Of a stretch of DNA of 64,000 bases, positions 16,434 to 24,999 are shown in pieces (within the stretch, counting starts at the first letter, position 1; each line of letters opens with the position of its first letter). A program made the translations under genes and the position numbers. Origin of the DNA: Shouchella tritolerans (lineage in GTDB: Bacteria; Bacillota; Bacilli; Bacillales; Bacillaceae_D); assembly GCF_025770735.1 (NCBI RefSeq), contig NZ_JAODPB010000003.1, positions 1 through 64,000 on the forward strand. The letters are read 5' to 3'. Below the pieces are notes generated by a model. The model saw only the letters and a program-made list of their open reading frames with translations, ran no database searches and was not told where the DNA came from.

Positions 16434-17450
16434 CTACTCTACTTGAATTTCTTTAGCAATGTCATCGAAGATCGCTTGATGTTTATCATGCAAGTCAGCG
16501 TATTCGTCTGCCTCTCGAAAAAGCGGTTCAAGTCCCATTGCTTCTCCATACTCTTGGAACTCTTCACTATTGACGGCTTCCTCAAAGGCACTGGCAAGTA
16601 TAGCGAGGCGGTCATCCGGTACGCCTTTGGGCGCATATATTCCGTACATGAGATTAAGGTCAAAATCAATGCCCAATTCTTTCATCGTCGTTGCTTCCTT
16701 CAACAGCGGGTGAGGGTGTTCCTCATAACTGGTCGTGACTAGAGGGACAATGTCTCCTGACTCAGCATAATTCACAGCATCTAACGTTGCTGACATACGC
16801 ATATCCACTTGTCCACCCATTAAGGCCGTTGTGGCACCCGCTCCCCCAGTGTAAGGTACAATGGCAAATTCTTCATTCACGCCTACCACACGTGTAAAGT
16901 ATTCATATGCCAGATGGGAAACCGGTCCTAGACCAGGAAGTCCAACACGGACAGAACGTGGGTCCGCTTTTGCTGCATCTATGTATTCTTGAAAGGTTGT
17001 CCATTCTGAATCTGATGAACCTACAAGTAAAAGCGGGCTTTCTGCTATCTGGGAAACGATTTGAAAATCATCATGGTTAATATCGATCATACCTAGTGCG
17101 TTCATCGAATTTAGTGAAGAATGGTGCAACAAAATCGTGTGCCCGTCCGGGTCTGCGTTCATGACTTCTTGAAGCCCACTCCGGGTGTTGCTTCCTGGCA
17201 AGTTAACGACGATCGGATCTCCACCTGGCAGCAAACCTTTTTTCGTTATGATTTCAGCCAGTTTCCTCGCGGTCACATCACTTCCGCCTCCAGCTTCATA
17301 CGGAACTACAATCCGAACCGTCCGAGTCGGAAAACTATCGCTCGGTTTGCCTTCGCCTTGGTTTACTTCAGCTGCAGGCTCTGTAGTTTGTTGGCACCCT
17401 GCGAGGAGCAGCAAACTAAGCCCTAATCCTGCCAATTGTTTTATCATCAT
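16434..17450 (-). CDS. tctC: Tripartite tricarboxylate transporter substrate-binding lipoprotein (TctC)
   Basis: A 338-residue binding protein anchored as a lipoprotein: signal LGLSLLLLAGC with Cys at the lipobox. The TctC signatures PTRTVRIVVPYEAGGGSDV and GHTILLHHSSLN are present, followed by the second-lobe VPYTGGAGATTALMGGQVD. It captures a carboxylate for TctAB. The operon also encodes a lyase and two dehydrogenases, so the ligand is likely the substrate of that pathway (a sugar acid or hydroxy-dicarboxylate); not resolvable from the sequence. Confidence 0.92.
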   Translation of the reverse strand: MMIKQLAGLGLSLLLLAGCQQTTEPAAEVNQGEGKPSDSFPTRTVRIVVPYEAGGGSDVTARKLAEIITKKGLLPGGDPIVVNLPGSNTRSGLQEVMNADPDGHTILLHHSSLNSMNALGMIDINHDDFQIVSQIAESPLLLVGSSDSEWTTFQEYIDAAKADPRSVRVGLPGLGPVSHLAYEYFTRVVGVNEEFAIVPYTGGAGATTALMGGQVDMRMSATLDAVNYAESGDIVPLVTTSYEEHPHPLLKEATTMKELGIDFDLNLMYGIYAPKGVPDDRLAILASAFEEAVNSEEFQEYGEAMGLEPLFREADEYADLHDKHQAIFDDIAKEIQVE

Positions 17451-17465
17451 TTTCTCTCCCTTCGT

Positions 17466-18416
17466 TTAAGGACCGGAAACGACATGAATAAGATCCCCTT
17501 TTCCTTTTAACACGGCGATAATCTGGTCAACACAAGTGTGGCTGAGCGTATTGATTGCTCCAGGCGTATAGCCAGCCACGTGGGGCATAGCAATAAATGA
17601 ATCTAGCGAAAAGAGCGGTGACTTATAAAGCGGTTCCTTTTCAAACACATCCAGTGCTGCGCCTGCCAGTTGTTGTGTTTGTAGCGCTTCGTATAATGCT
17701 GTTTCGTCGACAATTCCTCCCCTCGAGGCGTTGACGAGATAAGCACTTTTTTTCATAAGCTGCAATTCTCGTTCTCCAATTAAATGCCTCGTTGCTGGCA
17801 AAAGCGGAATATGAACCGTGACAAAATCGCTTTGTTGGAGAAGCGCCTCCAATGAAACGGCTTCAATTCCGTTCTGATCTGCATAGGTCCGATCAATATA
17901 AGGGTCATAAGCAAGTACATTCATGGCAAATCCACTTGCGCGTCGTGCCACTTCTTTGCCAATTGCGCCTAATCCGATAATTCCAAGTGTCTGCTGATAG
18001 ACATCCGCTCCAAATAAAGACGGCCATTCGCCTTTTTTTGTTATATCGGTTCCACTCGGAATTTGCCGCGCGAGTGACAATAGTAAGCTAAAGGCAAAAT
18101 CGGCAACAGCATGCTTGTTTGCGTTTGGTACATTGGTGACGATCACGCCATGTTTTTTTGCTGCAGCTACGTCAATGTTGTCTACCCCCACTCCGTGTTT
18201 AGCAACGACCTTCAAGTCAGGGAGCTGCGCCAATACAGCATCACTTATTTTGTTGAAGGCGACGATCGCTGCTTCGGCTCCTTTTGCTTCTTGGACAAAC
18301 TCCGCTTGTGAAATGTCCGGAGGAACGCGAACGAGTTCTATTCCTTCTTGCTGTAAGCGGATAATTGGCTTGTTAGAGTGCTTGGCAAATGACGGCGATG
18401 TACAAATGACTTTCAT
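17466..18416 (-). CDS. D-2-hydroxyacid dehydrogenase (PGDH-like), 316 aa
   Basis: An NAD-dependent D-isomer-specific 2-hydroxyacid dehydrogenase. It has the Rossmann motif LGIIGLGAIGKEVARRA (about residue 140), catalytic Arg in NASRGGIVDE, Glu in LDVFEKEPL and His in MPHVAGYTP. The length is that of short dehydrogenases without a regulatory ACT domain. ATG 18416 follows GAAGGTGG; a longer in-frame start at 18434 would swallow that site. The gene is third in the operon. It probably oxidises or reduces a 2-hydroxyacid intermediate of the imported acid. Confidence 0.88.
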   Translation of the reverse strand: MKVICTSPSFAKHSNKPIIRLQQEGIELVRVPPDISQAEFVQEAKGAEAAIVAFNKISDAVLAQLPDLKVVAKHGVGVDNIDVAAAKKHGVIVTNVPNANKHAVADFAFSLLLSLARQIPSGTDITKKGEWPSLFGADVYQQTLGIIGLGAIGKEVARRASGFAMNVLAYDPYIDRTYADQNGIEAVSLEALLQQSDFVTVHIPLLPATRHLIGERELQLMKKSAYLVNASRGGIVDETALYEALQTQQLAGAALDVFEKEPLYKSPLFSLDSFIAMPHVAGYTPGAINTLSHTCVDQIIAVLKGKGDLIHVVSGP

Positions 18417-18474
18417 TCTTCCACCTTCTCTCATGTATTTGTGCTATCTGTAAAATGGCCACATCCAGGCCAGA

Positions 18475-18496
18475 ACAGGGCGCAAAATGCGCCTGT
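18475..18496 (-). other. Intercistronic stem-loop
   Basis: ACAGG-GCGCA and TGCGC-CTGT form a 9-bp bulged stem with an AAA loop, in the 134-bp space between the two dehydrogenase genes. No T run follows, so it may tune mRNA stability or processing rather than terminate. Confidence 0.4.
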
Positions 18497-18550
18497 CTGT
18501 GTCGGCTCTGCATTATTGTCAAATCACCTGAAATGGTGTCCGTTTTCAGA

Positions 18551-19720
18551 TTAAGCAAGTAGCTTTTTGTAAATTTGAATCGCATCGTTGACCGTCATTT
18601 CTTTTGGATTATTGTCCATAAGGCGTTTCACCTGTACAGCGGCTATGGCCAGATTCTCCAAATCATCTTCTCTTACGCCGAATTGAGTTAAATCTTGTGG
18701 GATTGAAAATTCGGCTGTCCAGTCTTTTATCGTTTGTACAACTGCTTCTGCTTTTTGTTGGGCCGTTGCTCCTTGATTCAGTTGAATGCCCATTGGTTCA
18801 GCTACTTGAGCAAGGCGGTCGACAATGGCGTCCATGTTGTACGCCATCACATGTGGGAGCAGCATCGAATTGGCGACGCCATGTGTCACCTTAAACTTTC
18901 CTCCAAGGGGATAAGCCATTGCATGCACAGCTGCCGTACCAGCGGCGGTCAATGCCATTCCGCCATACGCCGAGCCAATGAGCATTTTTTCACGTGCTTC
19001 TACATTGCTGCCATCGTGATAGGCTGTCTGAATCCCGGCGGAGATGAGCCGTATTGATTCAAGCGCAAACATGTCGCTAAATCGATTGGCTTTATTGGAA
19101 ATAAACGACTCCAACGAGTGGGTGAATGCGTCCATCCCAGTGGCGGCTGTAATTGGTTTAGGAAGGGACACCGTTAATAGTGGGTCAAGCACAACGAGCA
19201 CAGGCAACAAATGGCGACTGACAATGCCAATCTTCAGCTCTTTGTCTGGAAAGGTCACAATCGCATTTGGCGTCACTTCTGACCCAGTGCCCGACGTGGT
19301 TGGGATGAGCACAGTCGGAATGCCAGGTTCTTTTACAAGATCCGTTCCTAAGATATCTTGAATGGTACATGCGTTTGACAACAACACAGACAGTAATTTG
19401 GTCGAGTCAAGAACACTTCCGCCTCCTAAACCAATCAACACGTCGTATGACGAATGGCGTACACGCTCTTTTATGTTTTCAATATTGGCTTCTGTCGGTT
19501 CAGGTTCTACATCGGTAACAACGTCGTATAAAAGGCCAGCCTTCTCAAGGGAAGAGGTCATCACTTGATAAAAATCCAGTTTCTTAACAAAAGGTTGCGT
19601 GACAATGAGTACTCGCTCAATAGAAGGGACTGTCTTTTGCAAGTGACTGACTAATTCGGCAAACACACCAATACCAGCAATGAGTTTATCTGCCGTTTGA
19701 AATTGGTAATGTATATTCAT
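18551..19720 (-). CDS. Iron-containing alcohol dehydrogenase, 389 aa
   Basis: A group III Fe-dependent dehydrogenase. The NAD-binding GLGGGSVLDSTKLL lies near residue 95, then TTSGTGSEVTPNAIV. Metal-binding Asp/His residues occur in AATGMDAFTHSLESF, MAYPLGGKFKVTHGVANSMLLPHV and further on. It reduces or oxidises an aldehyde/alcohol or hydroxyacid semialdehyde. Its ATG overlaps the stop of the upstream DapA-family gene (ATGA), so the two are coupled and likely act in succession: aldolase cleavage gives an aldehyde that this enzyme reduces or oxidises. Confidence 0.9.
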   Translation of the reverse strand: MNIHYQFQTADKLIAGIGVFAELVSHLQKTVPSIERVLIVTQPFVKKLDFYQVMTSSLEKAGLLYDVVTDVEPEPTEANIENIKERVRHSSYDVLIGLGGGSVLDSTKLLSVLLSNACTIQDILGTDLVKEPGIPTVLIPTTSGTGSEVTPNAIVTFPDKELKIGIVSRHLLPVLVVLDPLLTVSLPKPITAATGMDAFTHSLESFISNKANRFSDMFALESIRLISAGIQTAYHDGSNVEAREKMLIGSAYGGMALTAAGTAAVHAMAYPLGGKFKVTHGVANSMLLPHVMAYNMDAIVDRLAQVAEPMGIQLNQGATAQQKAEAVVQTIKDWTAEFSIPQDLTQFGVREDDLENLAIAAVQVKRLMDNNPKEMTVNDAIQIYKKLLA

Positions 19721-20616
19721 TCGTCTAATACTCCTTCTGCTCGATATGTACGCATCATTGTTTCAATTTGGCGTAAGGCTTTGAAATCAACAGGTTGGAC
19801 AGGCCGTCTAGGCGGGCCAACAGGAATCCCTGACAGTTCGACCGCTTTTTTTAACGAAGCAGGGATGGTACTCAGAGAAAATGTGTCCCGCAATGGTTGG
19901 AGTTGAGCTTGTGCTTTCTCGGCTTCGTCAAATTGTCCATTTTTAAAATGAGTAAATATGGATGAGACGAGTTTGGGCAACGCGTTTGCCGTTGCCGCAA
20001 CGGCCCCGCCTCCGCCTTCCTGGAGCGTTTTCAAAATCAGCGAATCCGTCCCGGCAAATACAACAAAATCTTCTTCTTGTGTGTGTTGAATGTATGATTG
20101 AATTAATTGGAAGTCGCCGCTGCTGTCCTTAATCCCATAGATGTTCGGGTGTTTTGCCAAACGTGCGACAGTCAACGGATCAATACAAACTCCTGTTTTT
20201 GAGGGAATGTTGTATAAGAAAATCGGTACTTCGGTCGCGTTAGCAATGTCTTCAAAGTAATTCGCCAGTTCGCTTTGGTTTGGTGGCATAAAATAAGGCG
20301 TGATCACAGAAAACATGGTTGCGCCGAGCTGTTCAAACCCTTTTGCTAGTTGAATGGCCTCTTCCGTATAATTGCCCCCAACACCAAGCATCACCGGAAT
20401 TTTTCCTTTTGCTTCTTTAAGAACGATTGTTGCAACTTCGTATTTCTCTTGGGGAGTTAATGTATGGAATTCCCCATTGGTTCCTAGTGCAAATAGCCCG
20501 TGAACGCCATTGTCAATCATCCGAGCAACAAGCTGCTGCAATGCTTCTTTGTGAATCGATTGATCTTCATGGAATGGTGTCAACAGCGCAGCATAAATGC
20601 CTGATACATGATTCAA
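19717..20616 (-). CDS. DapA/NanA-family lyase (dihydrodipicolinate synthase superfamily)
   Basis: A 299-residue class I aldolase-type enzyme. It has GVGGNYTEEAIQLAKGFEQL, the Tyr motif FLYNIPSKTG (catalytic Tyr) and the Schiff-base Lys in YGIKDSSGD, all in normal order. TTG 20616 is taken as the start, since AGGAGGTG lies 8 bp upstream; a longer in-frame ATG at 20637 contains that site. A biosynthetic DapA role is unlikely because the operon is catabolic (transporter, two dehydrogenases). A keto-acid aldolase or dehydratase of the KDG/KDGDH type is more likely. First gene of the operon. Confidence 0.85.
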   Translation of the reverse strand: MNHVSGIYAALLTPFHEDQSIHKEALQQLVARMIDNGVHGLFALGTNGEFHTLTPQEKYEVATIVLKEAKGKIPVMLGVGGNYTEEAIQLAKGFEQLGATMFSVITPYFMPPNQSELANYFEDIANATEVPIFLYNIPSKTGVCIDPLTVARLAKHPNIYGIKDSSGDFQLIQSYIQHTQEEDFVVFAGTDSLILKTLQEGGGGAVAATANALPKLVSSIFTHFKNGQFDEAEKAQAQLQPLRDTFSLSTIPASLKKAVELSGIPVGPPRRPVQPVDFKALRQIETMMRTYRAEGVLDE

Positions 20617-20640
20617 CGATAAGCACCTCCTAGTCATAAA

Positions 20641-20654
20641 TTGAAACGCTTACA
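20641..20654 (-). promoter_or_regulatory. cre-like site in the operon leader
   Basis: TTGAAACGCTTACA fits 12 of 14 positions of a common Bacillus catabolite-responsive element. It lies between the predicted start of transcription and the first ribosome binding site, a place where CcpA would block elongation. Weak on its own. Confidence 0.35.
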
Positions 20655-20658
20655 AAAA

Positions 20659-20687
20659 AGTATATCGGGGGATGGTTCATTTATCAA
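20659..20687 (-). promoter_or_regulatory. Sigma-A promoter of the lyase-transporter operon
   Basis: On the minus strand TTGATA (20687-20682), a 17-bp spacer and TATACT (20664-20659) make a good vegetative promoter. No -24/-12 element is present between the regulator and the operon. Confidence 0.7.
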
Positions 20688-20715
20688 CGTACATTTCACT
20701 AGTATTCTTATTTTT

Positions 20716-20730
20716 GTTTCATTTTGAAAC
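20716..20730. promoter_or_regulatory. Operator GTTTCA-N3-TGAAAC, copy 1
   Basis: An exact 15-bp element with 6-bp inverted arms, 28 bp upstream of the -35 box of the operon and 13 bp beyond the stop of the regulator gene. The same 15 bases recur at 22505-22519 in front of the regulator, so this is very likely its binding site. Confidence 0.7.
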
Positions 20731-20743
20731 AAAAAAGAAGCGG

Positions 20744-22486
20744 CTAGTCAGTAGCCCCTTCTTGTGCATTTTTTAGTTTTCGCCAGAGTGTCGTCCGGTT
20801 CATCCCTAGTCGTTCTGCCGTTTTCGAATGTTTTTTTCCTTCTTCTAGCCACACATGATAGATAATTTTCTCCTCGATTTCTTTCATCGTTCCCGTTAAA
20901 TGGAAAGGTGGAATCGTCTCCTTTGAGCGAAGGAATGGCGTGAGCAATGTTTCGTCGATATAAGACGAATCCGCTGTTTTTACTGCATCTTGAATCACTT
21001 GCCAGAGCTCATCAATGTGTTCTGTCCAGTGATGGTTTCTTAAAGCGTGCAAAGCAGCTTCGCGAAATCCGACAATCTGCTTGCCGTAATTCATATTCAT
21101 TTCATGAAGCGCCAGTCTTGACAAAAGATCAATGTCGTCAATTCTTTCCTGTAGAGCGGGCATTTGTAATTCGCCGCCAAGTTGTTTTAATCCAAGCTGC
21201 TTGGCAATGCGGTGCTTTCTCTTGCCTAACAGCAAGACAGGCTGGCCCTCACGTACTTGCTGAAAAAGCGAGCTACATGCCTTAAGCGCTTCGTCAGTCC
21301 CTTCAGACAGCCCCTTCACAAGAACCGCGAGTTGCTCTGCACCAAAAAAAGACAACAACTCTTGCACCCCTTCTTGATACGGACGCTCATTCATTCTTGA
21401 ACATTCAATAACAATCATATGTTCGACAGCGGGATATAGCTGAAATGTGATGTGGTATGCCAACGCTTCTGCGCCTGTCCCAGGTTTTCCGTCAATCCAA
21501 ATCGGTTCCTCGTAAGCCGAAAAAGCTTCTGCCGCTTTTAATGTACGTTGAATAGCTGTTGACGTAGAAGATAAATATTTCTTCATTTGTTGTTTAATAA
21601 TCGGGTCATCTGATCCGATAATGATCGGTCTTGGGTGGTCGTTGAACATACGTTTGTTCAGTTGGGCAAACTCCATTGCCAATCCCCGGTTGCCAATCGT
21701 CTTATAGCGGATATACCACACGGAGTGGTCGTCGGGCCAGGAAAACGCGCCTGTGTCACGGGGCGTTCTTAACTGGCGCATAAAAGAATGGTCGTTTATG
21801 AATTCCATTAATTGAAATTTTTTAGCGAATTCATTTATGAAACAAACGTCGTTGTTCTGATCTAACAAGATAAGGCCTCGTTCTTGTTCATGTAAATAAG
21901 ATAGCGGAAGCTCATAATTTAACCGGTCTCGCCCTAATGCTTTCACGACTCGTTTGGCTTGATTAAACGCTTTTCGGACACTTTCTTCACCAGACGACAA
22001 TAAAAATCCATTCATCCCTAGTCTTTCTGCTTCATTAACTGTGATTACATCGCCTAAAACGCTTTCAAAACCTTGTGCTTTTAGTTTCTTTAAAGCATGT
22101 ACTGCTTCTCCCTCGCTATGGATGGTTACAGTGGAAAAGGAAACATCCAGTAATTCATTGATGAGTTGGACCCCGTTTGTAATTTGCGGAAAACCGACAA
22201 TCGCTTTTTTGTCGGGATATTCTTTTAGAAATAGCAAATTTTTTAATAAGTCATACCCGGATATTTCAATTTCTACTACAGGAATGGATAGATGTTGTTG
22301 GATCAATGTTGCGGTTCCTCCGCGGCTTATAATGACATCAAACGATTCATCAGCCGCTTTTTTGGCTAGACGAACACCTTCATCTAGATTGCCTACTTCT
22401 GCTTTGATCGATAGTCCTTCCTCTTCCGCTACTCTTAAAAACAGTTGTCGTAGTCCCTCGTACGGCGCAATTGCTAAGAGTTTCAT
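20744..22486 (-). CDS. PrpR-like regulator with degenerate AAA+ domain
   Basis: A 580-residue protein with an N-terminal PrpR_N sensor domain (IISRGGTATLIQQHLSIPVV), a PAS-like middle (GLILLDQNNDVCFINEFAK), a shrunken AAA+-like region and a C-terminal Fis-type HTH (SKTAERLGMNRTTLWRKL). Compared with the activator at 7606-9498, Walker A is altered (IDGKPGTGAEAL) and neither the GAFTGA loop nor a Walker B DE pair is found. It should therefore not activate sigma-54 RNA polymerase. ATG 22486 is used because GGAGG sits just upstream, inside a longer in-frame reading. Identical GTTTCA-N3-TGAAAC elements lie at its own promoter and at the operon promoter. Confidence 0.82.
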   Translation of the reverse strand: MKLLAIAPYEGLRQLFLRVAEEEGLSIKAEVGNLDEGVRLAKKAADESFDVIISRGGTATLIQQHLSIPVVEIEISGYDLLKNLLFLKEYPDKKAIVGFPQITNGVQLINELLDVSFSTVTIHSEGEAVHALKKLKAQGFESVLGDVITVNEAERLGMNGFLLSSGEESVRKAFNQAKRVVKALGRDRLNYELPLSYLHEQERGLILLDQNNDVCFINEFAKKFQLMEFINDHSFMRQLRTPRDTGAFSWPDDHSVWYIRYKTIGNRGLAMEFAQLNKRMFNDHPRPIIIGSDDPIIKQQMKKYLSSTSTAIQRTLKAAEAFSAYEEPIWIDGKPGTGAEALAYHITFQLYPAVEHMIVIECSRMNERPYQEGVQELLSFFGAEQLAVLVKGLSEGTDEALKACSSLFQQVREGQPVLLLGKRKHRIAKQLGLKQLGGELQMPALQERIDDIDLLSRLALHEMNMNYGKQIVGFREAALHALRNHHWTEHIDELWQVIQDAVKTADSSYIDETLLTPFLRSKETIPPFHLTGTMKEIEEKIIYHVWLEEGKKHSKTAERLGMNRTTLWRKLKNAQEGATD

Positions 22487-22504
22487 GTCGTCCTCCAATA
22501 ATTT

Positions 22505-22526
22505 GTTTCATTTTGAAACGATTATA
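22505..22526 (-). promoter_or_regulatory. Regulator promoter with operator GTTTCA-N3-TGAAAC, copy 2
   Basis: TATAAT (22526-22521 on the minus strand) is directly followed by the 15-bp operator (22505-22519), which would cover the transcription start. This placement suggests autorepression. The -35 region is poor. Confidence 0.6.
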
Positions 22527-22877
22527 ACACAGTGTCAAAGCGATCCATAGAATAACCTTCATGTTTGTCGCGTTTTTGAAGCATAATTTCTGTGTACAAC
22601 ACTTAGTCGTAGCAAACAATTGCTAGGAAAATGAAACAAGGAGGACAATCAAACGTTCTAAGATTTAGGTGTGCAGTTCTTATGTGAATTAGTTGAAGAA
22701 ATGAAAGCCTAAAAGCAGCATGTTTATAAGTTTTAAAAGTAGAGAGCTGGAATATCGAAAATTTTTTGAGATCAATGAAGAATGAACATGCTTAAACGGC
22801 TTCTTTTTATGCTATACTGTGTGATACCATTTCAAGGCTGTTTTATGAAGGACAATCATTTAGGGGGGATGGACTAC

Positions 22878-23426
22878 ATGGTCTATAATCGTGGGGACAG
22901 AATAATCACGACAGAGAGATTGCGTTTGCGTTTGTTTACAAAGGCAGATGCCCATAATGTCGTTGAACTGTGCAATAATTATAACCTTTATAAGAGCACT
23001 TTACATTTGCCCTATCCGTATTCAATTGAATGCGCCCTTTCATGGATAGCGAATCATGAGCAAAACTTTGAATTAGACCAGTTATACGAATTTGCTATAA
23101 CGGATAAAGAGAGCGGGCAGTTGTATGGCGCTATTGCCATTACAAACGATAAGCAACATAAAAACGGCGAGATCGGTTACTGGATAGGAGAACCTTATTG
23201 GGGAAAGGGGTACGGAACGGAGGCGGCCAAGGCGGTTATTGAATTTGCTTTTAAAGAAAAGCATTATCACCGTGTTTATGGACGCTATTTCAAAACAAAT
23301 CCTGCGTCTGGAAAGGTTATGGAAAAGTGTGGAATGGTTTATGAGGGAACGTTAAAAGAACATATTTATAAAATCGATGCGTTTGAGGACCTTGTTTGCT
23401 ATGGACTGATAAATCCTTATAAATAA
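22878..23426 (+). CDS. GNAT N-acetyltransferase, RimJ/RimL type
   Basis: A 182-residue acetyltransferase: opening ITTERLRLRLFTKADAHNVV, then IGYWIGEPYWGKGYGTEAAK (acetyl-CoA motif A, with the GKGYGTEA signature), and NPASGKVMEKCGMVYEGTL (motif B). These enzymes acetylate N-termini of ribosomal proteins or small amines. ATG 22878 has GGGGGG 9 bp upstream; in-frame ATGs from 22782 on lack a good site. Upstream (22620-22780) I see only debris such as FLCELVEEMKA with a stop. Confidence 0.85.
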   Translation: MVYNRGDRIITTERLRLRLFTKADAHNVVELCNNYNLYKSTLHLPYPYSIECALSWIANHEQNFELDQLYEFAITDKESGQLYGAIAITNDKQHKNGEIGYWIGEPYWGKGYGTEAAKAVIEFAFKEKHYHRVYGRYFKTNPASGKVMEKCGMVYEGTLKEHIYKIDAFEDLVCYGLINPYK

Positions 23427-23782
23427 GTTTGCAAAGATTCCCTTTAATGAAAGCGTGTAAGTGCTGTAGTTAGGAAAATCAAACCGATCATTCTCTAACT
23501 CTAAATTTATGAAAAAAACAATTATTGATGATTTTTGGAACAAATGCTGGCATAATCTTGAAGGTAATTTTGGAAAATTAAGGGGAATCATGATTTAGTG
23601 AACATAGCTTGCCTTGGATGATTAAAATGACATTCTTTCATACGTTCTTGCGAGTAATAAACAGTTTTCGAATACATAAGGAGATTTAGTGGACATTTTC
23701 GTTATAATGACCATTTTTCATTTTACAGTGTTATTATAAAGGTGTAGATAAAACACCATAGCATAATAAGGAGATGTTCTTG
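23427..23782. other. Gap before the butanediol-type dehydrogenase
   Basis: No gene that I can support. A 29-codon open frame at about 23509 has no ribosome binding site. Near the 3' end an inverted repeat GGTGT-N7-ACACC (about 23741-23757) and TA-rich boxes probably belong to the promoter of the next gene. Confidence 0.35.
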
Positions 23783-24832
23783 ATGAGAGCAGCCGTATGG
23801 TACAAAGAGAAAGATATCCGTGTAGAGGAAAGAGAACCCGCGAAACTAGGCGCCCGTGATGTGAAAGTGCGCGTAGCATGGGCTGGTATTTGCGGAAGTG
23901 ACCTTCACGAATACTTGCACGGTCCGGTTATTATCCCAAAAGGAGAGCCTGATCCTATTACTGGCGGCGAGCCACCCCTTACATTAGGGCACGAGTTTGC
24001 CGGTGTGATTGAGGAAGTAGGGACGGAAGTTAAAGCTTTTCAAAAGGGGGATCGTGTCGTCATCAATCCACTCTTTACCTACGGAAACAAGCCCGCTTCA
24101 GTTGATCTCTATGATGGCTTTTCGTTTGCTGGTCTTGCTACAGATGGGGGATTCGCTGATTTTGCAGTGATCCCAGAGAAAAATGTATATAAACTGCCTG
24201 ACAACTTAACGTTAGAAGAAGGAGCACTCGTTGAACCGATGGCGGTGGCGGTGCAAGCGGTAAAAGAAGCCGATTTTAAATTTGGACAATCCGTTGCCGT
24301 CTTTGGGGCGGGGCCAATTGGTTTGTTCACCATTATTGCTGCTAAGGCTGCGGGCGCCAGCAAAATCATTGTTTTTGATTTATCGGAAGAAAGGCTGGAA
24401 AAAGCACGGCTAGTCGGCGCTACCCATACATTTAATTCTGGCGAAGTCGATCCCGTTGAAAAAGTGAAAAGCCTTGTCCCAGATGGGGTCGATGTGAGCT
24501 TTGAAGTGGCTGGCGTAAATGTAACATTTAACCAGTCTATTCAAGCAGCCAAATCACGGGGAACGGTCGTCGTTGTTTCCATTTTTGCTAAGCCGATTGA
24601 ATTCAATCCGATGGATATTACGGGCAGTGGCGTTAAGATTACGTCCACTTTGGCTTATGAACCAGAAGTATTCCAAACGACCATTGATTTAATGGCAGAG
24701 GGAGCGTTGAATCCGAAAGGCGTTATAACCGACCGGATTGAGCTAGAAGATATTGTAGAGTCTGGGTTTGAAGTGTTAACAAGCGATAAACGCCAGGCTA
24801 AAATTCTCGTGAAACTTAGCGGCGAAAAATAA
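23783..24832 (+). CDS. Zinc-dependent alcohol dehydrogenase, 2,3-butanediol dehydrogenase type
   Basis: A 349-residue medium-chain dehydrogenase. Zinc-site residues are in ICGSDLHEYL (Cys) and LGHEFAG (His-Glu), and the Rossmann motif is VAVFGAGPIGLFTI. It aligns along its length with Bacillus BdhA, including the PITGGEPPLTLGHEF region and the missing structural zinc loop typical of that subgroup. It would interconvert acetoin and butanediol or act on related diols. ATG 23783 has AAGGAGA upstream; the earlier ATG 23774 overlaps that site. Monocistronic, with its own terminator. Confidence 0.85.
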   Translation: MRAAVWYKEKDIRVEEREPAKLGARDVKVRVAWAGICGSDLHEYLHGPVIIPKGEPDPITGGEPPLTLGHEFAGVIEEVGTEVKAFQKGDRVVINPLFTYGNKPASVDLYDGFSFAGLATDGGFADFAVIPEKNVYKLPDNLTLEEGALVEPMAVAVQAVKEADFKFGQSVAVFGAGPIGLFTIIAAKAAGASKIIVFDLSEERLEKARLVGATHTFNSGEVDPVEKVKSLVPDGVDVSFEVAGVNVTFNQSIQAAKSRGTVVVVSIFAKPIEFNPMDITGSGVKITSTLAYEPEVFQTTIDLMAEGALNPKGVITDRIELEDIVESGFEVLTSDKRQAKILVKLSGEK

Positions 24833-24919
24833 GAGCGTTTATTGGGGAAGGCCATTCGTGAAAGAGAGCAAGTCGAGGCTGGAATGGCTTCTCGTGAAAG
24901 AAACCGGATAAGATAAAAA

Positions 24920-24957
24920 TGACCCCCTTATTCAAATAAATAAGGGGGTCGTTTTTT
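24920..24957 (+). terminator. Strong rho-independent terminator
   Basis: GACCCCCTTATT pairs with AATAAGGGGGTC around a small loop, followed by GTTTTTTT. It serves the dehydrogenase and may also stop the convergent esterase gene. Confidence 0.85.
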
Positions 24958-24999
24958 TGTTTTTGGAAAGAGTAGTAAGGCCGCCAGTTCCCCCATTGT

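Noticed and set aside
20716-20730. The GTTTCA-N3-TGAAAC element as terminator of the regulator gene
   Set aside because: On the minus strand it is not followed by a T run, and the identical sequence occurs at the regulator's own promoter, so an operator fits better.
22041-22550. 169-codon plus-strand open frame opposite the PrpR-like regulator
   Set aside because: It is an antisense shadow rich in Ser and Cys; the minus-strand gene has clear domains and a ribosome binding site.
23509-23598. 29-codon open frame
   Set aside because: No ribosome binding site or conserved neighbour, and its length is within chance for this AT-rich gap.
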